Source: DASUPK01 sp963833375
GTDB lineage: Bacteria > Actinomycetota > Thermoleophilia > Solirubrobacterales > 70-9
Reading direction: 5' to 3'
Length of the DNA: 64,000 nt
Assembly: GCA_963833375.1 (NCBI GenBank)
Contig: CAWHXR010000010.1
Location: 310,001 to 374,000 of the forward strand
In this document: positions 35,254 to 44,969 of the stretch, piece by piece
How the letters are laid out: every line of letters begins with the position of its first letter
Numbering within the stretch: the first letter of the stretch is position 1
The notes under the pieces: model-generated
Database searches by the model: none
Seen by the model: only the letters and a program-made list of their open reading frames with translations
What the model was told of the DNA's origin: nothing
Made by a program: the position numbers and the translations under genes

Positions 35254-37656
35254 CTGGCGTCGCCGGCAACGCGGCGACGCCTGCGCGCCCGGGTCGAGGG
35301 CGTGGTCCAGGGGGTCGGGTTCCGCCCGTACATCTACCGCCTGGCGCGGGAGCTGGAGCTCGGCGGGTACATCCTCAACGACGAGCGAGGGGTGCTGCTG
35401 GAGGTGGAAGGCGAGCCCGCCGCGGTCGAGCGCTTCATGCAGCGGCTTCCGGCGGAGGCGCCGCCACTGGCCGGGGTACATCGGGTTGCCACCGAGGACG
35501 TCGAGGCGACCGGTGAGCGCGAGTTCACCATCACCGAGAGCCGGAGCTCGGGAGACCCTGATGCGCCGGTCTCGCCGGATGCGTCCACCTGCCCGGATTG
35601 CGCCAAGGAGCTCTTCGATCCGGACAACCGTCGCTACAGATACCCCTTTACCAACTGCACCAACTGCGGGCCGCGTTTCACCATCGTCAGAGGGGTTCCC
35701 TACGACCGCCGGCTGACCACGATGGCGTCGTTCGAGATGTGCCAGGCGTGCCTGGCCGAGTACGAGGATCCGCATGACCGGCGCTTCCATGCCCAGCCGA
35801 ACGCCTGCCCGGCGTGTGGTCCGCGTGTCAGGGTCGCTGGCCCCAGCGGCGAGGAGATCTCTCCCGAGGAGATCGAGCCATGCGCCGGCGAGTCAGTCGA
35901 CGATGCGATCGCCGCCGCGGCGCGCGCGCTGCTCGCCGGCCGGATCCTCGCGGTCAAGGGGATCGGCGGTTTCCACGTGGCTTGCCGCGCGGATTCCGAG
36001 GAGGCGGTGGCAAGCCTGCGCTCGCGCAAGCATCGGGAGGACAAGCCGTTCGCCGTGATGGCGCCGAGCTTGGAGGCGGCCCGGGCGCTGGTCGAGATCG
36101 GCGAGGCGGAGGAGGAGCTCCTGACCGGCCGCGAGCGGCCGATCGTGATCGCGCCGCGGCGGAGCGATGCGCCGGTCGCCCGAGCCGTCGCGCCGCGCTC
36201 GGCCGATCTCGGGGTGATGCTGCCGTATTCGCCTCTTCATCTCCTGCTCGCCGCGGACACCGACACGACTCTGGTGTTGACCAGCGGCAACGTCTCCGAC
36301 GAGCCGATTGCGTACCTCGACGAGGACGCCTTGGAGCGCCTGGCCGGGATCGCCGACCTCTTCGTACTTCACGACCGCCCGATCGAGACCCGGACCGACG
36401 ACTCGGTGATCCGGGCGCGCTCGCCAGCGGAAGGCGCTCGACCGATCGTGCTGCGTCGCTCGCGCGGCTACGTGCCGCAAAGCATCGAGCTGCCCGTCGA
36501 GGGCCGAAGGGCGATCCTGGCCTGCGGCGCGGAGCTCAAGAACACGTTCTGCCTGGTCAAGGGCTCCCGGGCCTGGGTGGGCCACCACATCGGTGATCTT
36601 GAGAACTACGAGACGTTGCTCTCCTTCGGCGAAGGGATCGAGCACTTCGAGCGGCTGTTCGCGGTCGCCCCGGAGATCGTGGTCCACGACCTTCACCCGG
36701 AGTACCTCTCGACGAAGTACGCGCTGGAGCGCGAGGGGGTCGAGCCCGTCGGGGTTCAGCATCACCACGCGCACCTCGCCGCCTGCCTCGCCGAGCACGG
36801 CGAGACGGGACCGGCGCTCGGTGCGATCTTCGACGGGACCGGCTACGGCCCGGACGACACCGTCTGGGGGGGCGAACTGCTCGCCGGTGGACTCGAGGGC
36901 TATGAGCGCGCCGGCATGCTCTGGCCTGTGCGGCTCCCGGGAGGCGCGGCGGCGATCCGCGAGCCCTGGCGAATGGCCTGCGCGTGGCTCGTGGCCGCCT
37001 CCGGCGAGGAAGAGCCCGATCTGCCGGCCGCGCTGGCGGGCGAGGTGGGGCCGGCGCGCTGGAGTGAGGTCTGCGAGCTCGTTCGCACAGGGATCGCCTC
37101 TCCTCCGACCACCAGCGTGGGTCGTCTGTTCGATGCCGTCGCCGCGCTCTGCGGGGTCGGCCGCCGCGTCAACTACGAGGGCCAGGCCGCCGTTGAGCTG
37201 GAGGCAGTGTCGGATCCCCTCGAGCGACACGTCTACCCCCTCGGTCTGCGGACGGAGGGGCCCCTCCTCCTCGACGCCCGGGAGCTGGTCCGGGCCGCGA
37301 CAGAGGACCTGGTCGCGGGGGTGCCGGTGGCCACGGTCGGTGCGCGCTTCCACAACGGGCTGGCCGCGGCGACCGGCGAGGCCTGTGCGACGGAGGCCGA
37401 GCGCCGTAGTCTCGGCACGGTCGTCCTCTCGGGAGGCGTCTTTCAGAACCGGTTGCTTCTGGAGAGGACCGAGCAGGCGTTGCATGAGCGCGGCCTGCGA
37501 ACGCTGGTGCCGGCGAAGCTGCCGCCGAACGACGGCGGAATCTCCTTCGGTCAGGCCGCGGTTGCCGCCGCGCTGCTGGCGGACCGCTTGACGGCGGGCT
37601 TTGGACGAGGGCTCGATCGGCTGCGGCGACCTCGCACGCTGCGCCGCCAGGCCTGA
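35250..37656 (+). CDS. hypF: Carbamoyltransferase HypF, one frameshift near the start
   Basis: About 800 residues. ATG 35250 overlaps the SIS stop. An extra C at about 35280 shifts the frame; downstream it reads EGVVQGVGFRPYIYRLAREL, the acylphosphatase domain. Two zinc-finger pairs follow (CPDCAKEL, CTNCGPRF, CQACLAEY, CPACGPRV), then a YrdC-like domain (AVKGIGGFHVACRADSEEAV, SRKHREDKPFAVMAP) and a Kae1-like domain (VQHHHAHLAACLAEHG, IFDGTGYGPDDTVWGGELL). HypF turns carbamoyl phosphate into the carbamoyl group passed to the HypE cysteine. It closes the operon. Confidence 0.93.
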
Positions 37657-37657
37657 G

Positions 37658-38014
37658 TTAGGCGGTAGGTCCCCAGTTCGGGTGGGCGGACCACCCGGGG
37701 CGGGCTCGCCTGCGCGCCCGAACGCGCCCACGCCGGTAGAAGCGCACGGGGTGCGGGCCCTTCGCCCAGGGGTGAGGGCCGATGGTCCCGTAGTGCTCGC
37801 GCAGGTGTGCTTTCAACTCCCCGCGATGGTTACCGCATGCGTAGCGCGTGCGCCCATACAACCCCCTGCCGTGCCAGACCAGCCAGTTCCCCGGCTCGGC
37901 GTCCAGGTACTGGCCGAAGAGCAGCTCCTGGAGCTGTGCCTCCAGTCCCGCCCGGGTCTCCGGATCCGGCGTTGCCCCGCAGAACTCACACCGAAAGACC
38001 AGACGGACCGACAT
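37658..38014 (-). CDS. Small protein with putative zinc site (118 aa)
   Basis: MSVRLVFRCEFCGATPDPET starts the protein with a CxxC. A third cysteine and nearby histidine lie in TRYACGNHRGELKAHLREHY, so a CxxC...CxxH zinc knuckle is plausible. GNWLVWHGRGLYGRTRYA and GPHPWAKGPHP are striking conserved-looking Trp/Gly/His-rich stretches. I remember similar hypothetical proteins in other actinobacteria but no function. It converges on hypF with one base between the stops. The frame is open further upstream, but ATG 38014 gives the natural N-terminus. Confidence 0.68.
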   Translation of the reverse strand: MSVRLVFRCEFCGATPDPETRAGLEAQLQELLFGQYLDAEPGNWLVWHGRGLYGRTRYACGNHRGELKAHLREHYGTIGPHPWAKGPHPVRFYRRGRVRARRRARPGWSAHPNWGPTA

Positions 38015-38079
38015 CTCAGGCCAGGGTACTCGTGCTCCCGCCGCCCGCAAGCCGTGAGCTTTCGCCACCCCCGCCGGGG

Positions 38080-38856
38080 TCAGGTGAGCCCGGCGTACCA
38101 GAGCGCGAACAGGACGCCGACGACGCCCATGGACGGGATCAGCACGCTTCGGTAGATGGGCTCGATCAGCGGTCGCGTCAGCAACCAGGCGAAGACGGTC
38201 GTGAACGCGGCCATCGAGATCAGCGACATCGGCGCGAAGACCGCGAGAGCCGCCGCGGCCTCGAGGGTCCCGGGCAGTCCCGCAAGCAGGAGCACGGTGA
38301 CCGCGCCGGTCCCGGCGAGCCCATGCAGCAGCCCGATCCCGAAGGCCTGCGACGGCGAGCGGACCGATCTGTCGCTGTGATGATGGTGCCCGCCGCGCCG
38401 GAGGTGCCGATGCCCGCCCGAGTCGTGCCGATGGCGCCCCGCCAGGTAGTCCCCTCTGGCCCACTTCCATACCACCCGCGCAGCGAGAAGCAGGATGACG
38501 GCCGCGATCCCCTTCTCGGCCCCGGTTTCGAGCCAGCCGGGCATTCGCGACTTCAACAGGATCAGCGGCAGCCCGAGGAGCAGGAGCATCGTCGCGTGGC
38601 CGACGCCCCACCACGCGCCCAGGCGCGCGGCCGTGCGCGGGCCGCCGTCCTCAGACGCGACCAGTGACGTAACCGCCACCAAGTGATCCGGATCGGAGGC
38701 GTGGCGCAGGCCCAACAGGAGGGCGATGCCAAGTGCTACGAGCAGCGGTGCGCCGGCGAACAGGCCGGTCAGCCACTGGTCGGCACTCTGCGCCGGACTG
38801 AACAGGAGCTGGAAGTCCACCGGCCTAGATGTCCCTCGTCCGCCGCTGGCCTGCAT
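38080..38856 (-). CDS. Nickel/cobalt transporter, NicO/UreH-HoxN-like
   Basis: About 258 residues with six or seven membrane helices. LLLGLRHASDPDHLVAVTSL is the HxxxxDH nickel-binding signature in helix II of nickel/cobalt permeases. A His-rich cytoplasmic or external loop (GRHRHDSGGHRH, GGHHHH) probably collects metal. FGIGLLHGLAGTGAVTVLLL matches the second conserved helix. Being 0.4 kb from the hydrogenase operon, it most likely supplies Ni for HhyL. Start ATG 38856; a TTG one codon upstream is also possible. Confidence 0.86.
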   Translation of the reverse strand: MQASGGRGTSRPVDFQLLFSPAQSADQWLTGLFAGAPLLVALGIALLLGLRHASDPDHLVAVTSLVASEDGGPRTAARLGAWWGVGHATMLLLLGLPLILLKSRMPGWLETGAEKGIAAVILLLAARVVWKWARGDYLAGRHRHDSGGHRHLRRGGHHHHSDRSVRSPSQAFGIGLLHGLAGTGAVTVLLLAGLPGTLEAAAALAVFAPMSLISMAAFTTVFAWLLTRPLIEPIYRSVLIPSMGVVGVLFALWYAGLT

Positions 38857-38997
38857 CAACGGCCGGGTGGGCCCCGCACGATTCGCAGAGCAGGTATTCG
38901 AGAGTCACGCGCACCGGACCCTATTGCGAGCGGGTCTCGGTTGCAAGTTTCGGGTAGGCGTTTTTGCTCCGCCCGACCGGGAAGGTTGCATACCCAG

Positions 38998-39477
38998 ATG
39001 GCCAACAAGTACCTCGACACCTATCTGAACGACCACCTGGCGGGTTCGACGTTCGGCTGGTCCCTGGCGATGCGCATCTCGCGCCAGAACCAGGGGAATC
39101 CCTACGGCCGGGGGGCCGCCGCGATCGCAGAGGAGATCGAAGAGGATCGGCGCGCTCTGCGCAGGATCATGGAGCTTGCCGGTGTGCGCGAGAGGCGCGT
39201 GCGCCTGCGCGTCGCCTGGATCGGTGAGCGGTTGAGCCGGTTGAAGCCCAACGGCAAGCTCATCGGTTACTCCCCGCTGAGTCGCGTTCTCGAGCTGGAG
39301 GCGCTGACGATGGGGATAACCGGCAAGCTGGAGCTCTGGCGGTCGCTCGAGGCGATTGGGGATGGCGCCGCCGTGGGCGACATCGATCTGCGCGCGCTGA
39401 TCGCACGAGCGGAGGCCCAGCGCGAGCGGGTCGAAGGTTTGCGGGTCAGCGCTGCCCGCGAGGCCCTGGGAGGCTAG
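38998..39477 (+). CDS. Helical hypothetical protein (159 aa)
   Basis: MANKYLDTYLNDHLAGSTFG opens a protein predicted to be almost wholly alpha-helical (EEIEEDRRALRRIMELAGV, PLSRVLELEALTMGITGKLE, LIARAEAQRERVEGLRVSAA). This is suggestive of a four-helix bundle, but without the paired Glu/His of ferritins. No cysteines. I recall close hypothetical relatives in actinobacteria with the HLAGSTFGWSLA phrase; no role is known. The ribosome site is weak (GGAAGG, 38980-38985). Confidence 0.68.
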   Translation: MANKYLDTYLNDHLAGSTFGWSLAMRISRQNQGNPYGRGAAAIAEEIEEDRRALRRIMELAGVRERRVRLRVAWIGERLSRLKPNGKLIGYSPLSRVLELEALTMGITGKLELWRSLEAIGDGAAVGDIDLRALIARAEAQRERVEGLRVSAAREALGG

Positions 39478-39484
39478 TCGCGGC

Positions 39485-39682
39485 TCAGGAGAACTCTTCG
39501 AGCGAGCGCAGCTGGCGGCGCAGCTCGTGGTCCCGCTGGTGGGTCGGGACTCCCGACTCACCGGTCACTGCCTCGTTGTGCCGGATGTCCGTGATCGCCC
39601 GGAAGCGCTCGGTCTCCGAGCCCGGGCTGGACGGCTCCCCGGCCGCTTGCTCTCCCCTGTCTGCCTTCTGCTGGTTCTTCAT
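39485..39682 (-). CDS. Small hydrophilic hypothetical protein (65 aa)
   Basis: ATG 39682 follows AGGAG with 12 nt spacing. The product is charged and probably disordered at first (MKNQQKADRGEQAAGEPSSP), then FRAITDIRHNEAVTGESGVP and RRQLRSLEEFS. Convergent with the helical protein, stops 7 nt apart. No family recognised; the good ribosome site and clean frame support it. Confidence 0.55.
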   Translation of the reverse strand: MKNQQKADRGEQAAGEPSSPGSETERFRAITDIRHNEAVTGESGVPTHQRDHELRRQLRSLEEFS

Positions 39683-39981
39683 CGTTCTCCGTTGCTCCTA
39701 GCTACTTGGTCCTACGTGGTCCCGTTCGTGCTGGATTCAGTTGTAGCAGGGTTTGTGAGCGTTTCCTAAAACACCATGTAGAACCGCTCGCCTGGCTGAA
39801 AGTAGCGCTGCAGCAGGCTGGATCTTCCGCGAACCCACTCTCGCAAATTGCGGGGAAAGCGGGCGCAATTGGCTCCGGAACCGGCGCGGTGCCGGGTGGT
39901 GGCGTCCCTATAATTTTCGGCTCCGTCGGTCCCACCCCGTCGCGCGCCCGCTCGAAGAAGGCGCGGAACCGGAGTCCCCAA
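39683..39981 (+). promoter_or_regulatory. gltB upstream region with a TATAAT -10 box
   Basis: 299 nt. A perfect TATAAT at 39909-39914 stands out in this GC-rich DNA; the -35 position (GCGGTG) is poor, so an activator may be needed. The predicted leader is about 60 nt. The frame of gltB is open through the whole region, but the promoter makes a start downstream of it more likely. Confidence 0.5.
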
Positions 39982-42900
39982 TTGAAGAACTCGTCCCCCC
40001 AGCGTGAGCGCTTCTCGCCGGAGCGCGCATACCGGCCCCGCGTCTCTCCCCCGAGCGTGGAGGACAAGGATGCGTGCGCGATCTACGCGTCCGTCCGTCG
40101 CGACGCCACCCCGAGCCACGAGCCCCTAACCCTCGCGCTCACCTCGCTCCAGAAGATGCTGCACCGCGCCGGCAACGTCGACGGCGAGGGAGACGGCTGC
40201 GGCCTGCTCGTCGACATCCCGACCAAGATCTGGGCCGAGGAGGTCCGGCAGGGCGGCCACAACCCCTCGCTCGCCCTGGATGATGCCTTCGCGGTCGCCC
40301 ACGTCTTCGTGGAGCGCTCGCAGGACCTCGAGAAGGTCCGCCACGGCGCCCGTGAGCTCCTCGGCAAGGCGGGCTTCCGTATCCTCGCCGAGCGGTTGGG
40401 GGCGGTCGACTCCGCGGCCCTCGGCCCGACCGCGCGCGAGGAGGAGCCGCAGTTCTGGCAGTTCGCCGGCCTCGTCCCCGAGGCCGCCGACGCCGACCGC
40501 GCCCTCTTCAACCTGAAGGTCGCCCTCGAGGAGAAGCTCGGTGTCCACGTCGCCTCTTTCTCGGGGCGCACCTGCGTCTACAAGGTGATGGGCGCGCCGA
40601 AGGTCCTGGGGGGCTACTACCCCGACCTCTCCGACGAGCGCTTCGAGACGATCGGCTGCTTCGGCCACAACCGCTACTCGACCAACACCTGGCCCTCGTT
40701 CACGCGCGTCCAGCCGTTCGGGGTCCTCGGCCACAACGGCGAGATCAACACGATCGAGCAGCTCCGCCAGGAGGCGCGCATGCTGGGTGTGCCGATCGGC
40801 GAGGGCAACTCCGACTCGCAGGACCTGAACCGGACGATCGAGACCCTCGTTCGCCGTCACGGCCTCTCGCTGGCCGAGGCGATGGAGATGGTCGTGCCGC
40901 CGATCGTCGACGAGATCGCCGGCCTGCCTGAGGAGCTCCACTCCTTCTACATGTACCTGCGCCAGTCGATGGGCCCGTACGCTCAGGGCCCGGTCGCGCT
41001 GATCGCCCGCCATCTTGACGAGTGCGTCTTCTCCGCCGACGCGATGGGCCTCCGCCCGCTCTGGAAGGTCGAGACCAACCAGGACTTCATCTTCAGCTCG
41101 GAGCCCGGCGTCGTCTCGGTCGCGGAGATGGTCTCGGAGCCGAAGCCGATGGCGCCGGGCGAGAAGTTCCTGGTGCTGATCGACCGGGACCACAGGCGCT
41201 CGACCCTGCACCCGCACGCCGAGATGCTGCAGCGGGTCCGCAAGGGCTGGCTGGAGCGGACCGGGGCGGAGGAGGTCGCGCCCTACGACCGGGCGCTCCA
41301 GACCGGCGGCCCCCTCGAGGGCCCCGAGATCCCCGGCTACACCGACGCCGGGCCGGAGGAGCCCGTCAAGGTCGAGGATCGCGTCCTGGCCGGCTTCGGC
41401 TGGCAGCGCGACGATGTGAAGCTCGTCCAGCAGATGGCGGACAACGGCGCCGAGCCGATCGGCTCCCTCGGCTACGACGGCCCGCTGGCGGCCCTGTCGC
41501 CCGAGCGCCAGAACCTCGCCGACTACTTCAAGGAGACGGTGGCGGTCGTCACCAACCCGGCGATCGACCGCGAGCGCGAGATCGAGCACTTCTCGACGCG
41601 CGCCGTCTTCGGCCGTCGGCCCTCGCTGGACGACCCATCCTCGGACAGCCAGACGATCGAGACCGACTTCCCGGTGATCCTGGGCGGCCACCACGACCTG
41701 GCGCCGCTGCCTCACAGCTCCTATCGCAGGATCGCCAACGAGCAGGGGACCTACGTCCTCGAGGACCTCTGGGCCGCCTTCGGGGATCGGGCCAAGGCGA
41801 TCGACATCGCCCTGCTCGAGTCCGAGACGACGCAGGGCGCGATCGAGCGACTCCGCCAGGAGGCGGTCAAAGCCGTCACCGAGGGCGCCGAGCTGCTGGT
41901 GCTCACCGACCGCACCGTCTACGACGGTGAGCGTCGCTACATCGACCCGCATCTCGCCACCTCCGCGATCGACCAGGCCCTGAAGCAGTTCAGCGGGGAG
42001 GGAGAGAACCTCCGCCGCCGCTGCTCGCTGGTGCTGCGCTCGGCGGCGATCCGCAACGTCCACGACGTGATGATCGCCCTCGGCCTCGGCGCCAACGGCG
42101 TCTGCCCGTACGTGATGGTCGAGGTGATCTGCGTCGACGACTACGAGAACGACGTCGCCAACCTCTGCGCGGCCCTTCGCAAGGGCATCGAGAAGGTGAT
42201 CTCGACGATCGGGATCCACGAGGTGCGCGGCTACGCGCGCCAGTTCTCCTCGATCGGCATCAAGCCCGAGCTGGCGGAGATCTTTCACACGGAGGCGTTC
42301 GCGGCCACCGACAGGGCCGGCACCGGCTTCGCCCGGCTCGACGCCGACACCGACGAGCGCCAGAAGATCCTCACCGGCGACGACGACGCGAAGCCCGCCA
42401 AGACCTTCCGCTTCTACCCCAAGGTCTACAAGGCCGCGATCGCCACGGCCAACGGCACGGCGGGGTTCGAGGAGTACTCCCAGAAGGTCCGGGAGCTCGA
42501 GGCGCAGAGCCCGATCTCGATGCGCCACATCATGGCTCTCAAGAAGGAGCCGGACCGCGATCCGGTCGACCCCTCTCAGGTGGACGCCTCGGTCGGCCAC
42601 CACGACTATCCCGTGGTGATCAGCTCGATGAGCTTCGGCTCCCAGTCCGAGCCGGCCTTCCGCGCCTACGCGGCGGCCGCCAAGGCGATCAACATCCTCT
42701 GCATCAACGGGGAGGGTGGGGAGATCCAGGACATGTACGGCCGCTACCGCAAGTGGCGCGGGCAGCAGGTCGCCTCGGGCCGCTTCGGGGTCTCCGCCGA
42801 GATGCTCAACTCCTCGTACGTCGCCGAGATCAAGATCGGCCAGGGCGCGAAGCCCGGCGAGGGCGGGCACCTGCCCGGCAAGAAGGTCTCCGAGAAGGTG

Positions 42901-44646
42901 GCGGCGGCGCGGAACGCTTCGCCCGGCACCGACCTGATCTCGCCGTCCAACAACCACGACCTCTACTCGATCGAGGACCTCGCCGAGCTGATCGATGAGC
43001 TGAAGACGGTCAACCCCGACCTGCGGGTCTCGGTCAAGGTCCCGGTCGTCCCCAACATCGGCACGATCGGCCTCGGCATCGCCAAGGCTGGCGCCGACAT
43101 CATCACCCTGAGCGGGTTCGAGGGCGGCACCGGCGCCGCGCGCCAGCACGCCCTCCGGCACGTCGGCCTGCCCTCCGACATCGGCACCCGCGCCGTGCAC
43201 CGGGCCCTGATGGAGGCCGGGATCCGCAACCGCGTCGAGATCTGGGCTGACGGCGGCTACCGCCACGCTCACGACATCGTGAAGCTCCACTGCATGGGGG
43301 CCAACCGGGTCGCCTTCGGGACGCTGGCGATGGTCTCCCTCGGCTGCACGATCTGCCGCGGCTGCCAGCTCGACACCTGCCACGTCGGCATCGCCACGCA
43401 GATCGAGACCGTCGAGCAGGCGCAGGAACACGGACTGAAGAAGTTCACCCCGCAGGCGGTGGACTCCGCCGCCGAGAGCTGCGCCCGCTTCTTCCAGGCG
43501 ATGGGCGAGGAGGTGAAGGCGGTGGTCGGTTCGCTCGGCTACGACCGCGCCCAGGATCTCGTCGGCCGCTACGACCTGCTCGAGCAGATCTCGCACCGGA
43601 GCGAGATCGACCTCGCGCCGCTGATCACGCCGCTCGAGGAGTTCCTCGACCTGGAGCCGCTCGACCTGCCGGTCGAGGGGGAGGAGGCCCTGGTCGAGGC
43701 CCGCGCCGAGGCCGGTCTGGTCCGCGCGAAGCCGATCCGGATGGAGCCCAAGCAGGCCTCCACTCAGATCGCCCAGGTCGCTGAGCGGGTCTTCGACGGA
43801 TCCTGCGTCAGCGTCGAGTTCCCGCGCCGCACGGACGCCAGCGACCGGGTGCTCGGCACCGAGCTCTCCGGTGCGATCGCCCGGGCCCGGATCTACGACG
43901 GGGCCCCGGAGGGCACCGAGAACGACGAGCTGGCCGAGCTGGTCTTCAACGGCGGTTCGGTCGCCGGCCAGGGGTTCGGCGCCTTCAACGAGTGGGGCGT
44001 CACCTGCCGCGTCGAGGGTGGCGCCCAGGACGGCGTCGGCAAGACGATGCTCGGCGGCACCGTCTCGATCCTGAAGGGCAAGAACGCCGACGGTGGCCGG
44101 GTGAACGGCTCAGTCGGCAAGTCCTTCGCCTACGGCGCGCAGCGCGGCCGTCTCTTCGTCCAGGGCTCCGCCGACTCGCGCTTCTGCATCCGGCTCTCGG
44201 GCGCGGACGTCGTGCTGGCCGGCGAGCCGGAGCAGCCGGTCGACGACTCGCAGGGCTGCATCGTCGACCGGGCCAACGCCAAGGGCTTCGCGTTCGAATA
44301 CATGACCTCGGGCCGCGCCGTCGTCCTCGGCGACATCGGGCCGTGGGCCTGCGCCGGGATGACCGGCGGGCGCGTGTACGTCCGCATCGACGACGAGCTC
44401 AACCTCAACCGCGACGCGATCCAGCGCCGCCTCGGGGAGGGCGCCAAGGTGACCCTCGATGAGCTCGACGCCGAGGGCCAGCTCGACATCGAGGACCTGC
44501 TCGGCCACTACGCGGACGAGCTGCGGACCACCGATCAGGCCGACGAGGCCAAGCGGGTCCAGAAGCTCGCCGGGAACGCCAAGCAGAACTTCCTGATGAT
44601 CATCCCCGAGAAGGTTCAGGCGGACCCGAGCATCTCGACCGAGTAG
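39982..44646 (+). CDS. gltB: Glutamate synthase large subunit
   Basis: About 1554 residues. TTG 39982 with GGAG upstream is preferred. The amidotransferase nucleophile is Cys32 in EDKDACAIYASV, giving a 31-residue propeptide to be removed. NGEINTIEQLRQEARMLG, SNSD-like GEGNSDSQDLNRT, and GLRPLWKVET define the class II glutaminase domain. The central FMN barrel shows VVISSMSFGSQSEPAFRAYA and GAKPGEGGHLPGKKV. The 3Fe-4S ligands are in LGCTICRGCQLDTCHVGIAT. The C-terminal beta-helix domain (FNGGSVAGQGFGAFNEWG) is complete. It makes glutamate from glutamine and 2-oxoglutarate; gltD is not in the window. Confidence 0.95.
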   Translation: MKNSSPQRERFSPERAYRPRVSPPSVEDKDACAIYASVRRDATPSHEPLTLALTSLQKMLHRAGNVDGEGDGCGLLVDIPTKIWAEEVRQGGHNPSLALDDAFAVAHVFVERSQDLEKVRHGARELLGKAGFRILAERLGAVDSAALGPTAREEEPQFWQFAGLVPEAADADRALFNLKVALEEKLGVHVASFSGRTCVYKVMGAPKVLGGYYPDLSDERFETIGCFGHNRYSTNTWPSFTRVQPFGVLGHNGEINTIEQLRQEARMLGVPIGEGNSDSQDLNRTIETLVRRHGLSLAEAMEMVVPPIVDEIAGLPEELHSFYMYLRQSMGPYAQGPVALIARHLDECVFSADAMGLRPLWKVETNQDFIFSSEPGVVSVAEMVSEPKPMAPGEKFLVLIDRDHRRSTLHPHAEMLQRVRKGWLERTGAEEVAPYDRALQTGGPLEGPEIPGYTDAGPEEPVKVEDRVLAGFGWQRDDVKLVQQMADNGAEPIGSLGYDGPLAALSPERQNLADYFKETVAVVTNPAIDREREIEHFSTRAVFGRRPSLDDPSSDSQTIETDFPVILGGHHDLAPLPHSSYRRIANEQGTYVLEDLWAAFGDRAKAIDIALLESETTQGAIERLRQEAVKAVTEGAELLVLTDRTVYDGERRYIDPHLATSAIDQALKQFSGEGENLRRRCSLVLRSAAIRNVHDVMIALGLGANGVCPYVMVEVICVDDYENDVANLCAALRKGIEKVISTIGIHEVRGYARQFSSIGIKPELAEIFHTEAFAATDRAGTGFARLDADTDERQKILTGDDDAKPAKTFRFYPKVYKAAIATANGTAGFEEYSQKVRELEAQSPISMRHIMALKKEPDRDPVDPSQVDASVGHHDYPVVISSMSFGSQSEPAFRAYAAAAKAINILCINGEGGEIQDMYGRYRKWRGQQVASGRFGVSAEMLNSSYVAEIKIGQGAKPGEGGHLPGKKVSEKVAAARNASPGTDLISPSNNHDLYSIEDLAELIDELKTVNPDLRVSVKVPVVPNIGTIGLGIAKAGADIITLSGFEGGTGAARQHALRHVGLPSDIGTRAVHRALMEAGIRNRVEIWADGGYRHAHDIVKLHCMGANRVAFGTLAMVSLGCTICRGCQLDTCHVGIATQIETVEQAQEHGLKKFTPQAVDSAAESCARFFQAMGEEVKAVVGSLGYDRAQDLVGRYDLLEQISHRSEIDLAPLITPLEEFLDLEPLDLPVEGEEALVEARAEAGLVRAKPIRMEPKQASTQIAQVAERVFDGSCVSVEFPRRTDASDRVLGTELSGAIARARIYDGAPEGTENDELAELVFNGGSVAGQGFGAFNEWGVTCRVEGGAQDGVGKTMLGGTVSILKGKNADGGRVNGSVGKSFAYGAQRGRLFVQGSADSRFCIRLSGADVVLAGEPEQPVDDSQGCIVDRANAKGFAFEYMTSGRAVVLGDIGPWACAGMTGGRVYVRIDDELNLNRDAIQRRLGEGAKVTLDELDAEGQLDIEDLLGHYADELRTTDQADEAKRVQKLAGNAKQNFLMIIPEKVQADPSISTE

Positions 44647-44690
44647 CGACGGTTCCCGGTTGCGTCTCGGCGCGGCATAGGCGCGCCCGG

Positions 44691-44969
44691 TTAGTCGTCT
44701 CCCTTCTCGCCACCGTCCCCGCCGCCGCCCGACGGGCTCGGGACGGTCACCGTGGTGGTCTGCGGCGCCGCCGTCGTGGTCGGTGACGTCGTCGTCTTGC
44801 CGGGCCCGGGCTGCGGCGCGGCGGGGGAAAGCGCCCGTCCGGCCGTAGGCGGCTCAGAGGAGATCCCGATGTCGGTGCTGACGGCGCGGGTCGCCAGAAA
44901 GGCGATCGCGACGGCGACGAGGAGCCCGAGGAGCGCGAGCAGCGGCCAGCGCAGTGACGAGACGGTCAT
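44691..44969 (-). CDS. Small membrane-anchored Thr/Pro/Gly-rich protein
   Basis: 92 residues. A helix at the N-terminus (LLALLGLLVAVAIAFLATRA) is followed by an extracytoplasmic tail of Thr, Pro and Gly (TTTSPTTTAAPQTTTVTVPS, GGGGDGGEKGDD). The ATG overlaps the histidine-kinase stop (ATGA), so it is the third gene of the two-component operon. It could be a small accessory or sensor-modulating protein. No family is known to me. Confidence 0.62.
   Translation of the reverse strand: MTVSSLRWPLLALLGLLVAVAIAFLATRAVSTDIGISSEPPTAGRALSPAAPQPGPGKTTTSPTTTAAPQTTTVTVPSPSGGGGDGGEKGDD

Noticed and set aside
23011..35300. Reading the hydrogenase region as a decayed pseudogene cluster
   Set aside because: Indels alone, without stop codons, deletions or eroded motifs, in genes with intact overlaps, fit sequence error or very recent change better than decay.
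40126..43596. A 1156-codon open frame antisense to gltB
   Set aside because: It mirrors the codon pattern of gltB in GC-rich DNA and has no recognisable domain; gltB motifs are complete on the plus strand.
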